50,930 bases of DNA from Nocardioidaceae bacterium (GTDB lineage Bacteria > Actinomycetota > Actinomycetes > Propionibacteriales > Nocardioidaceae), in NCBI GenBank assembly GCA_020636935.1, contig JACJWW010000014.1, positions 1-50,930 of the forward strand, read 5' to 3'. Position numbers and translations under genes: made by a program. This document shows positions 1-8,492 of the stretch, one piece after another. Position 1 is the stretch's first letter; every line of letters begins with the position of its first letter. The notes beneath the pieces were generated by a model. It searched no databases and had not been told where the DNA came from. It saw nothing but the letters and a program-made list of their open reading frames with translations.

Positions 1-804
1 GCAAGCAGGCAACACCGTGGCGACGGTGTCAGATTGGGCCAACGCGGCGATATCGCCCTCAGACAGGAAGTTGCAGTGATCGACGCTGGCCGCCCCCATC
101 TCGACGGCGAGCGCAACGCCGCCGCTGTGCCCGAGCTGGTTGCCGTGCACCCGCAAGCCCAGTCCTGCAGCGCGTCCCGCCTCCAAGATCCGACGGGATT
201 GGTCTACGTCGAAGGCCCCGACTTCACAGAAGACGTCCATCCAGCTGACATGGGGGGCAACTTCGCCCAGCATTTGACCGCACACTAGATCGACATAGTC
301 GTCCGTAGAGCTGCCATCGGGCACCAGATGGGCCCCAAGGAAGGTGACCTCGTCGACGAACTCAGCCGCGAGCTCGGCGCTGACTCGCTCGTGCTCGACG
401 TCCAAGCCATAACCAGTCTTGGTCTCCAGACAGGTGGTGCCGCCGAGCAGTGCCTCCCAGACCCGAGTCTCGACCAGTTCGCGCAGCTGATCGACCCCCG
501 CCGTACGAGTCGCATCGACTGTCACAGCGATGCCGCCAGCCGCATATGGTTCACCTGCCATCCGAGCGACGAACTCGCCGGCCCGATCCCCAGCGAAGAC
601 GAGATGGCTATGCGAGTCGACCCAACCTGGCAGCATGGCACGGCCGCCGAGATCAACACGGTGGTCAGTTGAAGGCGCAGACTTGACCGATCCGATCCAA
701 GCGACCGAGTCGCGCTCGATAACCAAGGCCGCGTCATGGAGCACTCGATCATCAGCATCGACAGTAGTCAGCTCGGCGATACCGGTGATCAACACAGATG
801 ACAT
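1..804 (-). CDS. hutI: Imidazolonepropionase HutI (C-terminus cut by window edge)
   Basis: Hydrolyses 4-imidazolone-5-propionate to N-formimino-L-glutamate, the third step of histidine degradation, in the cytoplasm. The frame is open from the ATG at 804 to the window edge, giving 268 codons of a protein usually about 400 residues long, so the C-terminal third is missing. Visible amidohydrolase features are the metal-binding HSH in GWVDSHSHLVFAGDR near residue 65, the family block TTCLETKTGYGLD near residue 130, and HGNQLGHSGG near residue 220. The start overlaps the hutU stop by one base (TGATG), so translation is probably coupled and the two genes form an operon. Function is confident; the only defect is truncation by the window. 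Confidence 0.93.
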   Translation of the reverse strand, partial: MSSVLITGIAELTTVDADDRVLHDAALVIERDSVAWIGSVKSAPSTDHRVDLGGRAMLPGWVDSHSHLVFAGDRAGEFVARMAGEPYAAGGIAVTVDATRTAGVDQLRELVETRVWEALLGGTTCLETKTGYGLDVEHERVSAELAAEFVDEVTFLGAHLVPDGSSTDDYVDLVCGQMLGEVAPHVSWMDVFCEVGAFDVDQSRRILEAGRAAGLGLRVHGNQLGHSGGVALAVEMGAASVDHCNFLSEGDIAALAQSDTVATVLPAC

Positions 805-2495
805 CAGTCCTCCAACATCGGGATCTTCACCCCACGCTCGTGGGCTACTTGAACCGCGCGCTCATAACCCGCATCAGCATGCCGGATCACACCCATGCCG
901 GGGTCATTGGTCAGCAGGCGTTCGAGCTTCTGCGCGGCCAGATCGGTGCCGTCGGCGACCCCCACTTGGCCGGCGTGAATGGACCTCCCAATCCCCACTC
1001 CACCGCCGTGATGGATAGACACCCAGGTCGCCCCCGAGCTGGTCGCCGTCAAGGCGTTGAGCAAAGGCCAATCTGCGATCGCGTCTGAGCCATCGAGCAT
1101 TGCTTCAGTCTCCCGATAGGGCGAAGCCACCGACCCGGAGTCCAGATGGTCGCGGCCGATCACGATCGGAGCACTCACCTTGCCGGTGCGCACTAGCTCG
1201 TTGAAGAGGAGTCCGGCACGGTGACGTTCGCCGTAGCCCAGCCAACAGATCCGGGCGGGCAGACCCTCAAACTCGACGTACTCCCCTGCCGCATCGATCC
1301 AGCGATGCAAGTGCGCATTGTCAGGGAAGAGCTCCTTGATCGCGGCATCGGTCACCGCGATATCGGCGGGATCACCCGACAGCGCCACCCACCTGAACGG
1401 CCCCAGCCCTTCGCAGAAGAGTGGGCGGATGTACGCCGGCACGAAGCCAGGGAAGGCGAAGGCCCGACCATAACCAGCCTGGCGAGCCTCGTCTCGGATG
1501 GAGTTGCCATAGTCGAAGACCTCGGCGCCATCATCTTGGAACTCAACCATCGCCTCGACCTGGGCGGCCATCGACTCACGAGCCTTCTTGGTGAAGCCTT
1601 CAGGATCACCTTCGGCCTCGGCAGCCCAGTCCTCCACTGCAATGCCTGAAGGGAGATAGCTGAGCGGGTCATGGGCACTGGTCTGGTCTGTGACGATGTC
1701 GATGGTGATCTCACCGGCTCGGTGCCTGCGAAGCAGCTCGGGGAAAACATCGGCCGCATTGCCGAGTAGACCAATGGACAAGGGCTCCTTGGCCGCTTTC
1801 GCCGCATTGGCTCGCTCGATCGCCTTCGTCAGATCAGTCTCGACAACATCGAGATAGCGCTTGCTCTTGCGTCGCTCAAGGCGGGTGATGTCGACGTCGA
1901 CAACCAGGGCCACGCCCTGGTTGAGGGTCACGGCCAACGGCTGAGCACCGCCCATGCCCCCACACCCTCCGGTCAGGGTGATCGTGCCGGCGAGAGTGGG
2001 TTGTGACAATCGCCCAGCAGCATGGAGTTTGCGAGCAATGGCAGCAAAGGTCTCGAAGGTGCCTTGCAGGATGCCCTGGGTGGCGATGTAGATCCAGGAG
2101 CCAGCGGTCATCTGGCCATACATCATCAGCCCTTCGGCCTCGAGGCGGCGAAACTCCGGCCAGTTGGCCCAGTCACCGACGAGATTGGAGTTTGCGATCA
2201 GCACTCGCGGGGCCCACTCATGGGTGCGGAAGACTCCGACGGGCTTGCCGGACTGCACGAGCAGGGTCTCATCGGGAGCAAGGTCGGTGAGGGTCTTGAT
2301 GATCGCGTCGTACGCCGCCCATGACCGCGCGGCGCGACCAGTACCGCCGTACACCACAAGATCATCAGGACGCTCTGCCACCTCTGGGTCCAGGTTGTTC
2401 ATCAACATCCGCATCGGGGCCTCGGTCTGCCAAGACCGGGCGGTGAGTTGCGTACCGCGCGGGGCACGGACTTCGCGGGCGCCGGGAAGTGTCAT
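804..2495 (-). CDS. hutU: Urocanate hydratase HutU
   Basis: Converts urocanate to imidazolonepropionate using tightly bound NAD+, the second step of histidine degradation. The 563-residue product matches the usual urocanase length (about 555). It carries the glycine-rich LTGGCGGMGGAQP segment of the NAD-binding domain and ARICWLGYGER near residue 417, whose Cys corresponds to the catalytic-region Cys410 of Pseudomonas urocanase. The frame stays open upstream to 2918, but that extension lies over the regulator gene. The ATG at 2495 has a good ribosome site (AGGAAAGGA, about 8 bases upstream) and begins MTLPGAREVRAPRG, as expected. It is co-transcribed with hutI and preceded by an IclR-type operator at 2569-2584. 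Confidence 0.96.
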   Translation of the reverse strand: MTLPGAREVRAPRGTQLTARSWQTEAPMRMLMNNLDPEVAERPDDLVVYGGTGRAARSWAAYDAIIKTLTDLAPDETLLVQSGKPVGVFRTHEWAPRVLIANSNLVGDWANWPEFRRLEAEGLMMYGQMTAGSWIYIATQGILQGTFETFAAIARKLHAAGRLSQPTLAGTITLTGGCGGMGGAQPLAVTLNQGVALVVDVDITRLERRKSKRYLDVVETDLTKAIERANAAKAAKEPLSIGLLGNAADVFPELLRRHRAGEITIDIVTDQTSAHDPLSYLPSGIAVEDWAAEAEGDPEGFTKKARESMAAQVEAMVEFQDDGAEVFDYGNSIRDEARQAGYGRAFAFPGFVPAYIRPLFCEGLGPFRWVALSGDPADIAVTDAAIKELFPDNAHLHRWIDAAGEYVEFEGLPARICWLGYGERHRAGLLFNELVRTGKVSAPIVIGRDHLDSGSVASPYRETEAMLDGSDAIADWPLLNALTATSSGATWVSIHHGGGVGIGRSIHAGQVGVADGTDLAAQKLERLLTNDPGMGVIRHADAGYERAVQVAHERGVKIPMLED

Positions 2496-2552
2496 CTGGG
2501 TGTCCTTTCCTCTTGTCTCCCATGCAATCGCGACCCGTCGACACAGTCGACC

Positions 2553-2580
2553 CTTATCTCCGGGTTGCGTCTGGGATTCC
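2553..2580 (-). promoter_or_regulatory. Predicted hutUI promoter overlapping the operator
   Basis: Read on the minus strand there is TGGAAT, a 17-base spacer and GATAAG (2553-2558), followed about 50 bases later by the hutU start. The -35-like hexamer lies inside the palindrome at 2569-2584, so a protein bound there would compete with or contact RNA polymerase. The -10 overlaps the TAA stop of the regulator gene. Matches to consensus are partial, so this is a prediction only. Confidence 0.4.
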
Positions 2581-3351
2581 AGACTGAGGAGGGGCATGGA
2601 GTCGCATCGATAGGCGCTTGGTCGCTTTGCGCAGGGCCAGCACGATGTGCTGGCGATCACCGGCATCGGCCTCCTGGTCGGGAAAGGTGATGCCCAGCGC
2701 AGCCGCAGGCAGTCCCAAATGATCGAAGACGGGCAGCGCCAAGGATGACAACCCAGGCGTGATGTCCCCTTCCTCCACGGCATGCCCACGCTGTCGGGTC
2801 TGCTGCAAGAGCCCCCGCAGCCGAGCGGGCGTCCAAGCGCCGCCAGTTGGGTCCAGGGCCACAAAGGCATCACGATTTGGGTAGAGCGCGCGCACGTTGG
2901 CCGCCGAAAGCGAAGCAAGCATGGCCCGGCCAGTGGCGGTCAGATGAGCAGGGAGTCGCACCCCGACATCGGTGACCAGGGAGGTGCGGTTGCGAGCTCG
3001 GGCTTCCACGACGTAGAAGACCTCGCGCCCATGGAGGACGGCCAGATGGCCACTCTCGCCGACTTGGTCGACCAGTGATTCGAGGATCGGCCGGCCGATC
3101 CGAGCGATCGGCACTTGCCGCTCAAATGCTGACGACAACTCCGCTGCCCAAACACCCAATCCGTAGAGGCGTTCTTCGGGTAAGTGGGTGACAAACCCGC
3201 TCTCCTTCATCACAGTGAGCAGGTGATAGGTGGTCGATCTGGGCAGGTCGAGGTCTCGCGCGACAGACATCGCCGTTACCGGCCCCTGCCTGCTTGCCAG
3301 ATAACGCAAGATCCGCAGCGTGTGCTCTGCCGCAGGCACCTTGGAGGCCAT
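2554..3351 (-). CDS. IclR-family transcriptional regulator of the hut genes
   Basis: A 265-residue DNA-binding regulator with the IclR layout: an N-terminal winged helix (MASKVPAAEHTLRILRYLASR, then ARDLDLPRSTTYHLL as recognition helix) and a C-terminal effector domain with VEEGDITPGLSSLALPVFD. It sits between hutUI and the divergent hutG, and two identical palindromes lie at its 3' end and just upstream of its start. It probably senses urocanate or another pathway intermediate; whether it represses or activates cannot be read from the sequence. The frame extends upstream to 3399, but the ATG at 3351 starts at the conserved helix and leaves the operator outside the coding region. Histidine pathways in other bacteria more often use HutC (GntR family), so an IclR member is a lineage-specific choice. 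Confidence 0.85.
   Translation of the reverse strand: MASKVPAAEHTLRILRYLASRQGPVTAMSVARDLDLPRSTTYHLLTVMKESGFVTHLPEERLYGLGVWAAELSSAFERQVPIARIGRPILESLVDQVGESGHLAVLHGREVFYVVEARARNRTSLVTDVGVRLPAHLTATGRAMLASLSAANVRALYPNRDAFVALDPTGGAWTPARLRGLLQQTRQRGHAVEEGDITPGLSSLALPVFDHLGLPAAALGITFPDQEADAGDRQHIVLALRKATKRLSMRLHAPPQSGIPDATRR
2569..2584. promoter_or_regulatory. Operator palindrome, hutU side
   Basis: GTCTGGGATTCCAGAC has perfect 6-base arms (GTCTGG/CCAGAC) around a 4-base centre. Its inner 14 bases TCTGGGATTCCAGA recur exactly at 3365-3378 on the other side of the IclR-family gene. It sits within the last codons of that gene and 74-89 bases upstream of the hutU start. The pairing of two identical palindromes flanking the regulator is strong circumstantial evidence for its binding site. 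Confidence 0.7.
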
Positions 3352-3364
3352 CCCCGCTCCTTCA

Positions 3365-3378
3365 TCTGGGATTCCAGA
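3365..3378. promoter_or_regulatory. Operator palindrome, hutG/iclR side
   Basis: TCTGGGATTCCAGA is identical to the core of the site at 2569-2584. It lies 14 bases upstream of the regulator start (3351) and 45 bases upstream of the hutG start (3423). A GATACT hexamer (3380-3385) directly next to it could be the hutG -10. This position would allow one protein to control hutG and its own gene together. Confidence 0.7.
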
Positions 3379-3422
3379 CGATACTCCTGAAAGCAGCACG
3401 GCGACCCCGACACAATGGAGCC

Positions 3423-4346
3423 ATGCAATCTTTGTGGACTGGCCGCACCGACGGCAGTGGCGCCGAGCACGCCCGCTGGCATCAAGAGATCATCGAGGCA
3501 CACCCGGATGCACCTCCCGGGATTGCGCTCGTCGGCTATGCCAGCGATGAGGGCGTACGTCGCAACAAGGGGCGCGCTGGCGCCGCGGACGGGCCTGCTG
3601 CGATCCGTCGCGCCTTGGCTCCCTTGGCCAGACACACCGATATCCCTTTGTACGACGCGGGCGACATCGAGGTCTTCGATCAGGATCTGGAGTCAGCCCA
3701 AGACGCACTTGCACAACGAGTTGGGTCCTTGCTCGATCAGCATCGGCTCGTGGTCGCGCTCGGTGGCGGCCACGACATCGCGTGGAGCACATATCAGGGA
3801 GGGCAGTTGAGCGGCCGCCTTTCAGGCAAGCGGCTTGCGATCATCAATCTCGACGCTCACTTCGATCTTCGTGCTGCCGAGCAGCCGACCTCAGGCACTC
3901 CATTCCGTCAGATAGCAGCAGCCGAGTCCGCCGCAGGAAGGAACATCGATTACACGGTCTACGGGATTGCCCGCAGCGCCAACACCCGGGCGTTGTTTGC
4001 TGAGGCCGAGTCGCTGGGAGTTAGCTTTATCGAGGATGTCGAGTGCACCCCACGGCATCTGCCAGCAGTCCTCGACTCGGTGGCCAAGGTCATCGCTCGA
4101 GCAGATGTGATCCACCTGAGCATTGACCTTGATGTGCTACCCGCCGCCACCGCTCCCGGGGTGAGCGCCCCAGCGGCGTACGGCGTACCCCTCGAGACGA
4201 TCGCAGCCATCTGCGAGTTCCTAGCAGCGAGCCAGAAGTTAACCGTGGTCGACATCGCCGAGCTCAACCCGGCCCACGACATTGACTCCCGCACAGCCAG
4301 AGTCGCCGCTCGCCTCGTCGACACCATCGCCAACACCCTGCGCTGA
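3423..4346 (+). CDS. hutG: Formimidoylglutamase HutG (arginase/agmatinase family)
   Basis: Hydrolyses N-formimino-L-glutamate to glutamate and formamide, the last step of the short histidine route. The 307-residue protein has the binuclear Mn signature of the ureohydrolase family: GGGHDIAW near residue 115, NLDAHFDLR near residue 141 and SIDLDVLPAATAPG near residue 232, which supply the metal-binding His and Asp residues. The frame is open from 3294, but the ATG at 3423 with GGAG just upstream gives the normal N-terminus and avoids overlap with the regulator. It is divergent from the regulator and shares the palindrome at 3365-3378. Agmatinase or arginase activity is the alternative, but the hut context settles the call. 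Confidence 0.9.
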   Translation: MQSLWTGRTDGSGAEHARWHQEIIEAHPDAPPGIALVGYASDEGVRRNKGRAGAADGPAAIRRALAPLARHTDIPLYDAGDIEVFDQDLESAQDALAQRVGSLLDQHRLVVALGGGHDIAWSTYQGGQLSGRLSGKRLAIINLDAHFDLRAAEQPTSGTPFRQIAAAESAAGRNIDYTVYGIARSANTRALFAEAESLGVSFIEDVECTPRHLPAVLDSVAKVIARADVIHLSIDLDVLPAATAPGVSAPAAYGVPLETIAAICEFLAASQKLTVVDIAELNPAHDIDSRTARVAARLVDTIANTLR

Positions 4347-4367
4347 GTCGCGTCCCGGCTCTTCGGT

Positions 4368-4449
4368 TTCACTGGTTAACCAGAGGTTTTGGCACCTAAC
4401 ACGTGAAATTTCCCGTGCTACCCACCAACTTCACTGGCTAACCAGTGAA
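4368..4449. repeat. Three palindromes phased at exactly 31 bp
   Basis: Between the convergent hutG and rpoC genes lie CTGGTTAACCAG (4372-4383), CACGTGAAATTTCCCGTG (4400-4417, one mismatched pair) and TTCACTGGCTAACCAGTGAA (4430-4449, 8-base arms). Their centres are 4377.5, 4408.5 and 4439.5, so both intervals are 31 bp, about three helical turns. The first and third also form a direct repeat, TTCACTGGYTAACCAG, at 4368-4383 and 4430-4445. No run of T follows any of them, so they do not look like ordinary terminators. The spacing suggests a cooperative DNA-binding protein on one face of the helix, but no such protein is identified. Confidence 0.6.
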
Positions 4450-4473
4450 ACCACAATCGCCCCTGAGTACGAC

Positions 4474-4507
4474 GCTGGCCCCCGAGACCGAAGTCCAGGG
4501 GGCCAGC
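4474..4507 (-). terminator. Stem-loop after rpoC
   Basis: GCTGGCCCCC (4474-4483) pairs perfectly with GGGGGCCAGC (4498-4507) around a 14-base loop. It begins 17 bases beyond the rpoC stop codon. There is no T tract on either strand, so it may act as a Rho-independent terminator of the actinobacterial U-less type or simply protect the 3' end. Confidence 0.6.
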
Positions 4508-4523
4508 GAAGGTGGTGAATCGA

Positions 4524-7500
4524 TCAGCTCTGGTAGGAACCAAAATCGAAGTCATCAAGCGCCACCGTTGCTGGTGCCGAGAAATACTCATCGCCGTAGT
4601 CGCCATATGACGTGACGGCATAGGCTTCTTGACGAGCCTCCTCTGTCGGCTCGACCCGGATATTGCGATAGCGCTCCAGACCTGTGCCGGCCGGGATCAG
4701 CTTGCCGATGATGACATTTTCCTTCAAACCCATCAAGGAGTCAGACTTCGCGTTGAGCGCTGCGTCGGTGAGCACCCTGGTGGTCTCCTGGAAGGAGGCC
4801 GCAGAAAGCCAAGACTCAGTGGCCAAGGAAGCCTTGGTGATGCCCATCAGCACCGGGCGGCCAGAGGCGGGCTTGATGCCCTCGGAGACCGCGCGGCGGT
4901 TCTCCTCCTCATAGCGGACCCGATCGACGAGATCAGAAGGCAGCAACCTGGTGTCACCAGACTCGATCACGGTGACTCGACGGAGCATCTGCCGCACGAT
5001 GATCTCAATGTGCTTGTCGTGGATCGACACGCCCTGGCTGCGGTAGACCTGCTGCACTTCAGCAACCAGATGCTCCTGCACCTTGCGGATGCCCAAAATA
5101 CGCAGGACATCGTGGGGGTCAGGGGTGCCCTGGGTGAGCTGCTGACCAACCTCTACATGGTCACCATCGCCGACCAAAAGACGCACTCGCTTGGAAACGG
5201 GATGCTCTTCAGGATCAGATCCGTCATCTGGGGTGATGATGATCTTGCGGGACTTGTCGGTGTCTTCGATCTCGACTCGACCAGCAGACTCGCTGATTGG
5301 CGCACGCCCCTTGGGCACCCGAGCCTCGAAGAGCTCGACCACACGAGGGAGACCCTGCGTGATGTCATCGGCTGATGCCACACCACCGGTGTGGAAGGTA
5401 CGCATCGTCAACTGGGTGCCAGGCTCACCGATCGACTGGGCCGCAATGATGCCCACGGCCTCACCGATGTCGACCAGCTTGCCGGTTGCCAACGAGCGGC
5501 CGTAGCACTTCGCACAGGTGCCGGTGCGGGCTTCACAGGTGAGCACTGAACGCACCTTCACCTCTTCGACACCAGCGCTGATCAACTGCGCGATATTGAC
5601 ATCGCCCAGATCTGCGCCAGCCTCCACCAGCACCTCCCCGGTCTTCGGGTCGGCAATGTCGACTGCAGTGCTTCGTGCGTAGGCACTGGCCTCGACATTT
5701 TCGTCACGGATGACCACGCCGGTCTCGTCTCGGACACCGATGACCTTCGACATGCCCCGCTCGGTACCGCAGTCGTCCTCACGGATGATCACGTCTTGGG
5801 AGACGTCGACCAGACGTCGGGTCAGATAACCCGAGTCTGCGGTGCGAAGCGCGGTGTCGGCCAAGCCCTTGCGGGCACCGTGAGTGGAGATGAAGTACTC
5901 CAGCACCGACAAGCCCTCCCGGAAGTTGGACTTGATCGGACGCGGGATGATCTCGCCCTTCGGGTTTGACACCAGACCACGCATAGCAGCGACCTGACGC
6001 ATCTGCATCATGTTTCCGGAGGCACCCGAATCCACCATCATGAAGATCGGGTTGTTGGCATCGAAGTTGGCCTCCATGGCCTTGGCAACCTCGTTGGACG
6101 CGTTGGTCCAGATGTCGACAAGTTCCTCACGGCGCTCTTCGTCGGTGATCAGACCCATTTCGGCCTGCGACTGGATCTTCGCTGCCTTCTCGTCGTACTT
6201 GCTCAGGATTTCGCTCTTCGAGTCGGGCGTAGCCACGTCGTCGATCGAAACGGTGACACCGGAATGCGTGGCCCAGTAGAAGCCCAACTCCTTGAGCGAG
6301 TCTAGAGCAGCGGCGACCTCGACCTTGGTGTAGCGCTCGGCAAGGTTGTTGACGATCCGGCCAAGCTCCTTCTTGCCAACCGGCACGTCAACGAAGCGGT
6401 ACTTGGACGGCAGCGCTTCGTTGAACCAAGCCCGACCCAAGGTGGTCGACAAGGTGATCTCGTCGCCAGGCTCCCAGCCTTCAGGCAGGGTCACGCTCTT
6501 CGGCGGCTTAACACCCGAAAGACGGATATTGATCCGGGCATGCAGAGAGATCTCGCCCATGTCGTAGGCCATGATCGCCTCGCCCATCGAGGAGAATGAC
6601 GAACCCTCGCCCTTGGCACCATTGGTTTCACGGGTCAAGAAGAACAAGCCGATGATCATGTCCTGGGTCGGCATCGTGACCGGGCGACCATCCGAAGGCT
6701 TCAAGATGTTGTTTGTCGACAGCATCAAGATGCGTGCCTCGGCCTGAGCCTCGGCAGACAGCGGCAGGTGCACCGCCATCTGGTCACCATCGAAGTCGGC
6801 ATTGAATGCCGTACAGACCAATGGGTGGATCTGGATGGCCTTGCCTTCGATCAATTGCGGCTCAAAGGCCTGGATGCCCAAACGGTGCAGGGTTGGCGCA
6901 CGGTTGAGCAACACCGGATGCTCGGCGATGACCTCTTCAAGGACATCCCAGACCTCTGGACGTACGGCCCGCTCGACCATCCGCTTGGCCGACTTGATGT
7001 TTTGGGCATGCGACAGATCAACCAAGCGCTTCATCACGAAGGGCTTGAACAACTCGATGGCCATGTACTTCGGCAAGCCACACTGGTGCAGCTTCAACTG
7101 CGGGCCAGACACGATCACCGAACGACCTGAGTAGTCAACGCGCTTGCCGAGGAGGTTCTGACGGAAGCGCCCCTGCTTGCCCTTGAGCATGTCGGACAAG
7201 GACTTCAGCGGACGATTGCCAGGACCAGTGACCGGACGCCCACGACGCCCGTTGTCGAACAGCGAGTCAACAGCCTCTTGGAGCATGCGGCGCTCATTGT
7301 TGACGATGATCTCGGGTGCACCAAGATCGAGCAGACGCTTGAGTCGGTTGTTGCGGTTGATCACACGACGATAGAGATCGTTGAGATCTGAGGTCGCAAA
7401 GCGGCCACCGTCCAACTGCACCATCGGGCGCAGGTCCGGCGGGATCACCGGCACCGCATCGAGGACCATGCCGAGTGGACTGTTGTTGGTCTTGCCAAAG

Positions 7501-8402
7501 GCGTCGACGACCTTGAGACGCTTGAGGGCACGGACCTTCTTCTGCCCCTTGCCATTCTCGATGATGTCGCGCAGCGACTCTGCCTCGGCTGCAACATCGA
7601 AGGTCTCAAGGCGCTTTTGGATCGCAGTCGCGCCCATGTGGCCTTCGAAGTACTTACCGAACCAGTTCTTCATCTCGCGATAAAGCATCTCGTCGCCCAT
7701 GAGGTCTTGGACCTTCAGGCTCTTGAAGGTGTCCCAGACCTGCTCAAGGCGATTGAGTTCGGCGTCGGAGCGCTTGCGGATGGCAGCCATTTCACGCTCG
7801 GCACCATCCTTGACCTTGCGCTTGGCGTCGGCCCGAGCCTCAGCCTTCTCCAACTCCTCGAGATCGGCCTCCAGCTTCTTGGCGCGCTCTTCGATGGCGT
7901 TGTCGCGACGGTTCTCTAGGCTCTTGCGCTGCAGACCGATCTTGCCCTCGAGTTCGGAGAGATCGCGATGACGGGCCTCTTCGTCGACTGCAGTGATCAT
8001 GTAGGCCGCAAAATAGATGACCTTCTCAAGATCCTTCGGGGCCAGGTCGAGCAGGTAGCCCAACCGGCTGGGCACGCCCTTGAAGTACCAGATGTGGGTC
8101 ACGGGAGCAGCGAGCTCGATGTGCCCCATGCGCTCACGGCGTACCTTCGAGCGGGTGACTTCGACGCCACAACGCTCACAGATGATGCCCTTGAAGCGCA
8201 CTCGCTTGTACTTACCGCAGTAGCACTCCCAGTCCCGGGTGGGACCGAAAATCTTTTCGCAGAACAGACCATCGCGCTCGGGCTTGAGCGTGCGGTAGTT
8301 GATGGTCTCTGGCTTCTTGACTTCACCGTGACTCCAGTCGCGGATGTCGTCAGGCGTGGCCAGCCCGATCTTGATTTGATCGAAGAAATTGACGTCGAGC
8401 AC
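4524..8402 (-). CDS. rpoC: DNA-directed RNA polymerase subunit beta-prime
   Basis: Largest subunit of RNA polymerase, 1292 residues. The N-terminus VLDVNFFDQIKIGLAT is the standard actinobacterial one. The GTG at 8402 is preceded by AGGAAAG, and the upstream open frame (to 8486) reads through the intergenic hairpin. The first zinc site is C60, C62, C75 and C78. NADFDGDQMAVH near residue 530 carries the three Asp residues that hold the catalytic Mg. A second zinc site has the cysteines in DDCGTERG and CEARTGTCAKCYG. It is transcribed with rpoB, 90 bases upstream, and ends at a stem-loop facing hutG. Confidence 0.98.
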   Translation of the reverse strand: MLDVNFFDQIKIGLATPDDIRDWSHGEVKKPETINYRTLKPERDGLFCEKIFGPTRDWECYCGKYKRVRFKGIICERCGVEVTRSKVRRERMGHIELAAPVTHIWYFKGVPSRLGYLLDLAPKDLEKVIYFAAYMITAVDEEARHRDLSELEGKIGLQRKSLENRRDNAIEERAKKLEADLEELEKAEARADAKRKVKDGAEREMAAIRKRSDAELNRLEQVWDTFKSLKVQDLMGDEMLYREMKNWFGKYFEGHMGATAIQKRLETFDVAAEAESLRDIIENGKGQKKVRALKRLKVVDAFGKTNNSPLGMVLDAVPVIPPDLRPMVQLDGGRFATSDLNDLYRRVINRNNRLKRLLDLGAPEIIVNNERRMLQEAVDSLFDNGRRGRPVTGPGNRPLKSLSDMLKGKQGRFRQNLLGKRVDYSGRSVIVSGPQLKLHQCGLPKYMAIELFKPFVMKRLVDLSHAQNIKSAKRMVERAVRPEVWDVLEEVIAEHPVLLNRAPTLHRLGIQAFEPQLIEGKAIQIHPLVCTAFNADFDGDQMAVHLPLSAEAQAEARILMLSTNNILKPSDGRPVTMPTQDMIIGLFFLTRETNGAKGEGSSFSSMGEAIMAYDMGEISLHARINIRLSGVKPPKSVTLPEGWEPGDEITLSTTLGRAWFNEALPSKYRFVDVPVGKKELGRIVNNLAERYTKVEVAAALDSLKELGFYWATHSGVTVSIDDVATPDSKSEILSKYDEKAAKIQSQAEMGLITDEERREELVDIWTNASNEVAKAMEANFDANNPIFMMVDSGASGNMMQMRQVAAMRGLVSNPKGEIIPRPIKSNFREGLSVLEYFISTHGARKGLADTALRTADSGYLTRRLVDVSQDVIIREDDCGTERGMSKVIGVRDETGVVIRDENVEASAYARSTAVDIADPKTGEVLVEAGADLGDVNIAQLISAGVEEVKVRSVLTCEARTGTCAKCYGRSLATGKLVDIGEAVGIIAAQSIGEPGTQLTMRTFHTGGVASADDITQGLPRVVELFEARVPKGRAPISESAGRVEIEDTDKSRKIIITPDDGSDPEEHPVSKRVRLLVGDGDHVEVGQQLTQGTPDPHDVLRILGIRKVQEHLVAEVQQVYRSQGVSIHDKHIEIIVRQMLRRVTVIESGDTRLLPSDLVDRVRYEEENRRAVSEGIKPASGRPVLMGITKASLATESWLSAASFQETTRVLTDAALNAKSDSLMGLKENVIIGKLIPAGTGLERYRNIRVEPTEEARQEAYAVTSYGDYGDEYFSAPATVALDDFDFGSYQS

Positions 8403-8455
8403 CTTGGCTTCTTTCCTCGTGGTTCGCAGGTTTGTGGATGACTTGGGGACTGGGG

Positions 8456-8489
8456 CAGGTGGTCTGCAGCCGCGGCCGCAGACCACCTG
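8456..8489 (-). promoter_or_regulatory. Hairpin in the rpoB-rpoC gap
   Basis: A perfect 12-base stem, CAGGTGGTCTGC (8456-8467) with GCAGACCACCTG (8478-8489), closes a 10-base loop. It begins 3 bases after the rpoB stop codon and ends about 50 bases before the rpoC start. No T tract follows. It could be an RNase processing site, a partial terminator adjusting the beta to beta-prime ratio, or a stability element. Confidence 0.65.
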
Positions 8490-8492
8490 TCA

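Noticed and set aside
2496..2918. Upstream extension of the hutU frame giving a 704-residue protein
   Set aside because: It lies wholly over the IclR-family gene region and lacks urocanase similarity; the ATG at 2495 has a good ribosome site.
4368..4449. Bidirectional terminators for hutG and rpoC
   Set aside because: Stems of 6 to 8 bp with 4-base or no loops and no T tracts make poor terminators; the exact 31-bp spacing fits protein binding better. Rejected as the main reading, not excluded.
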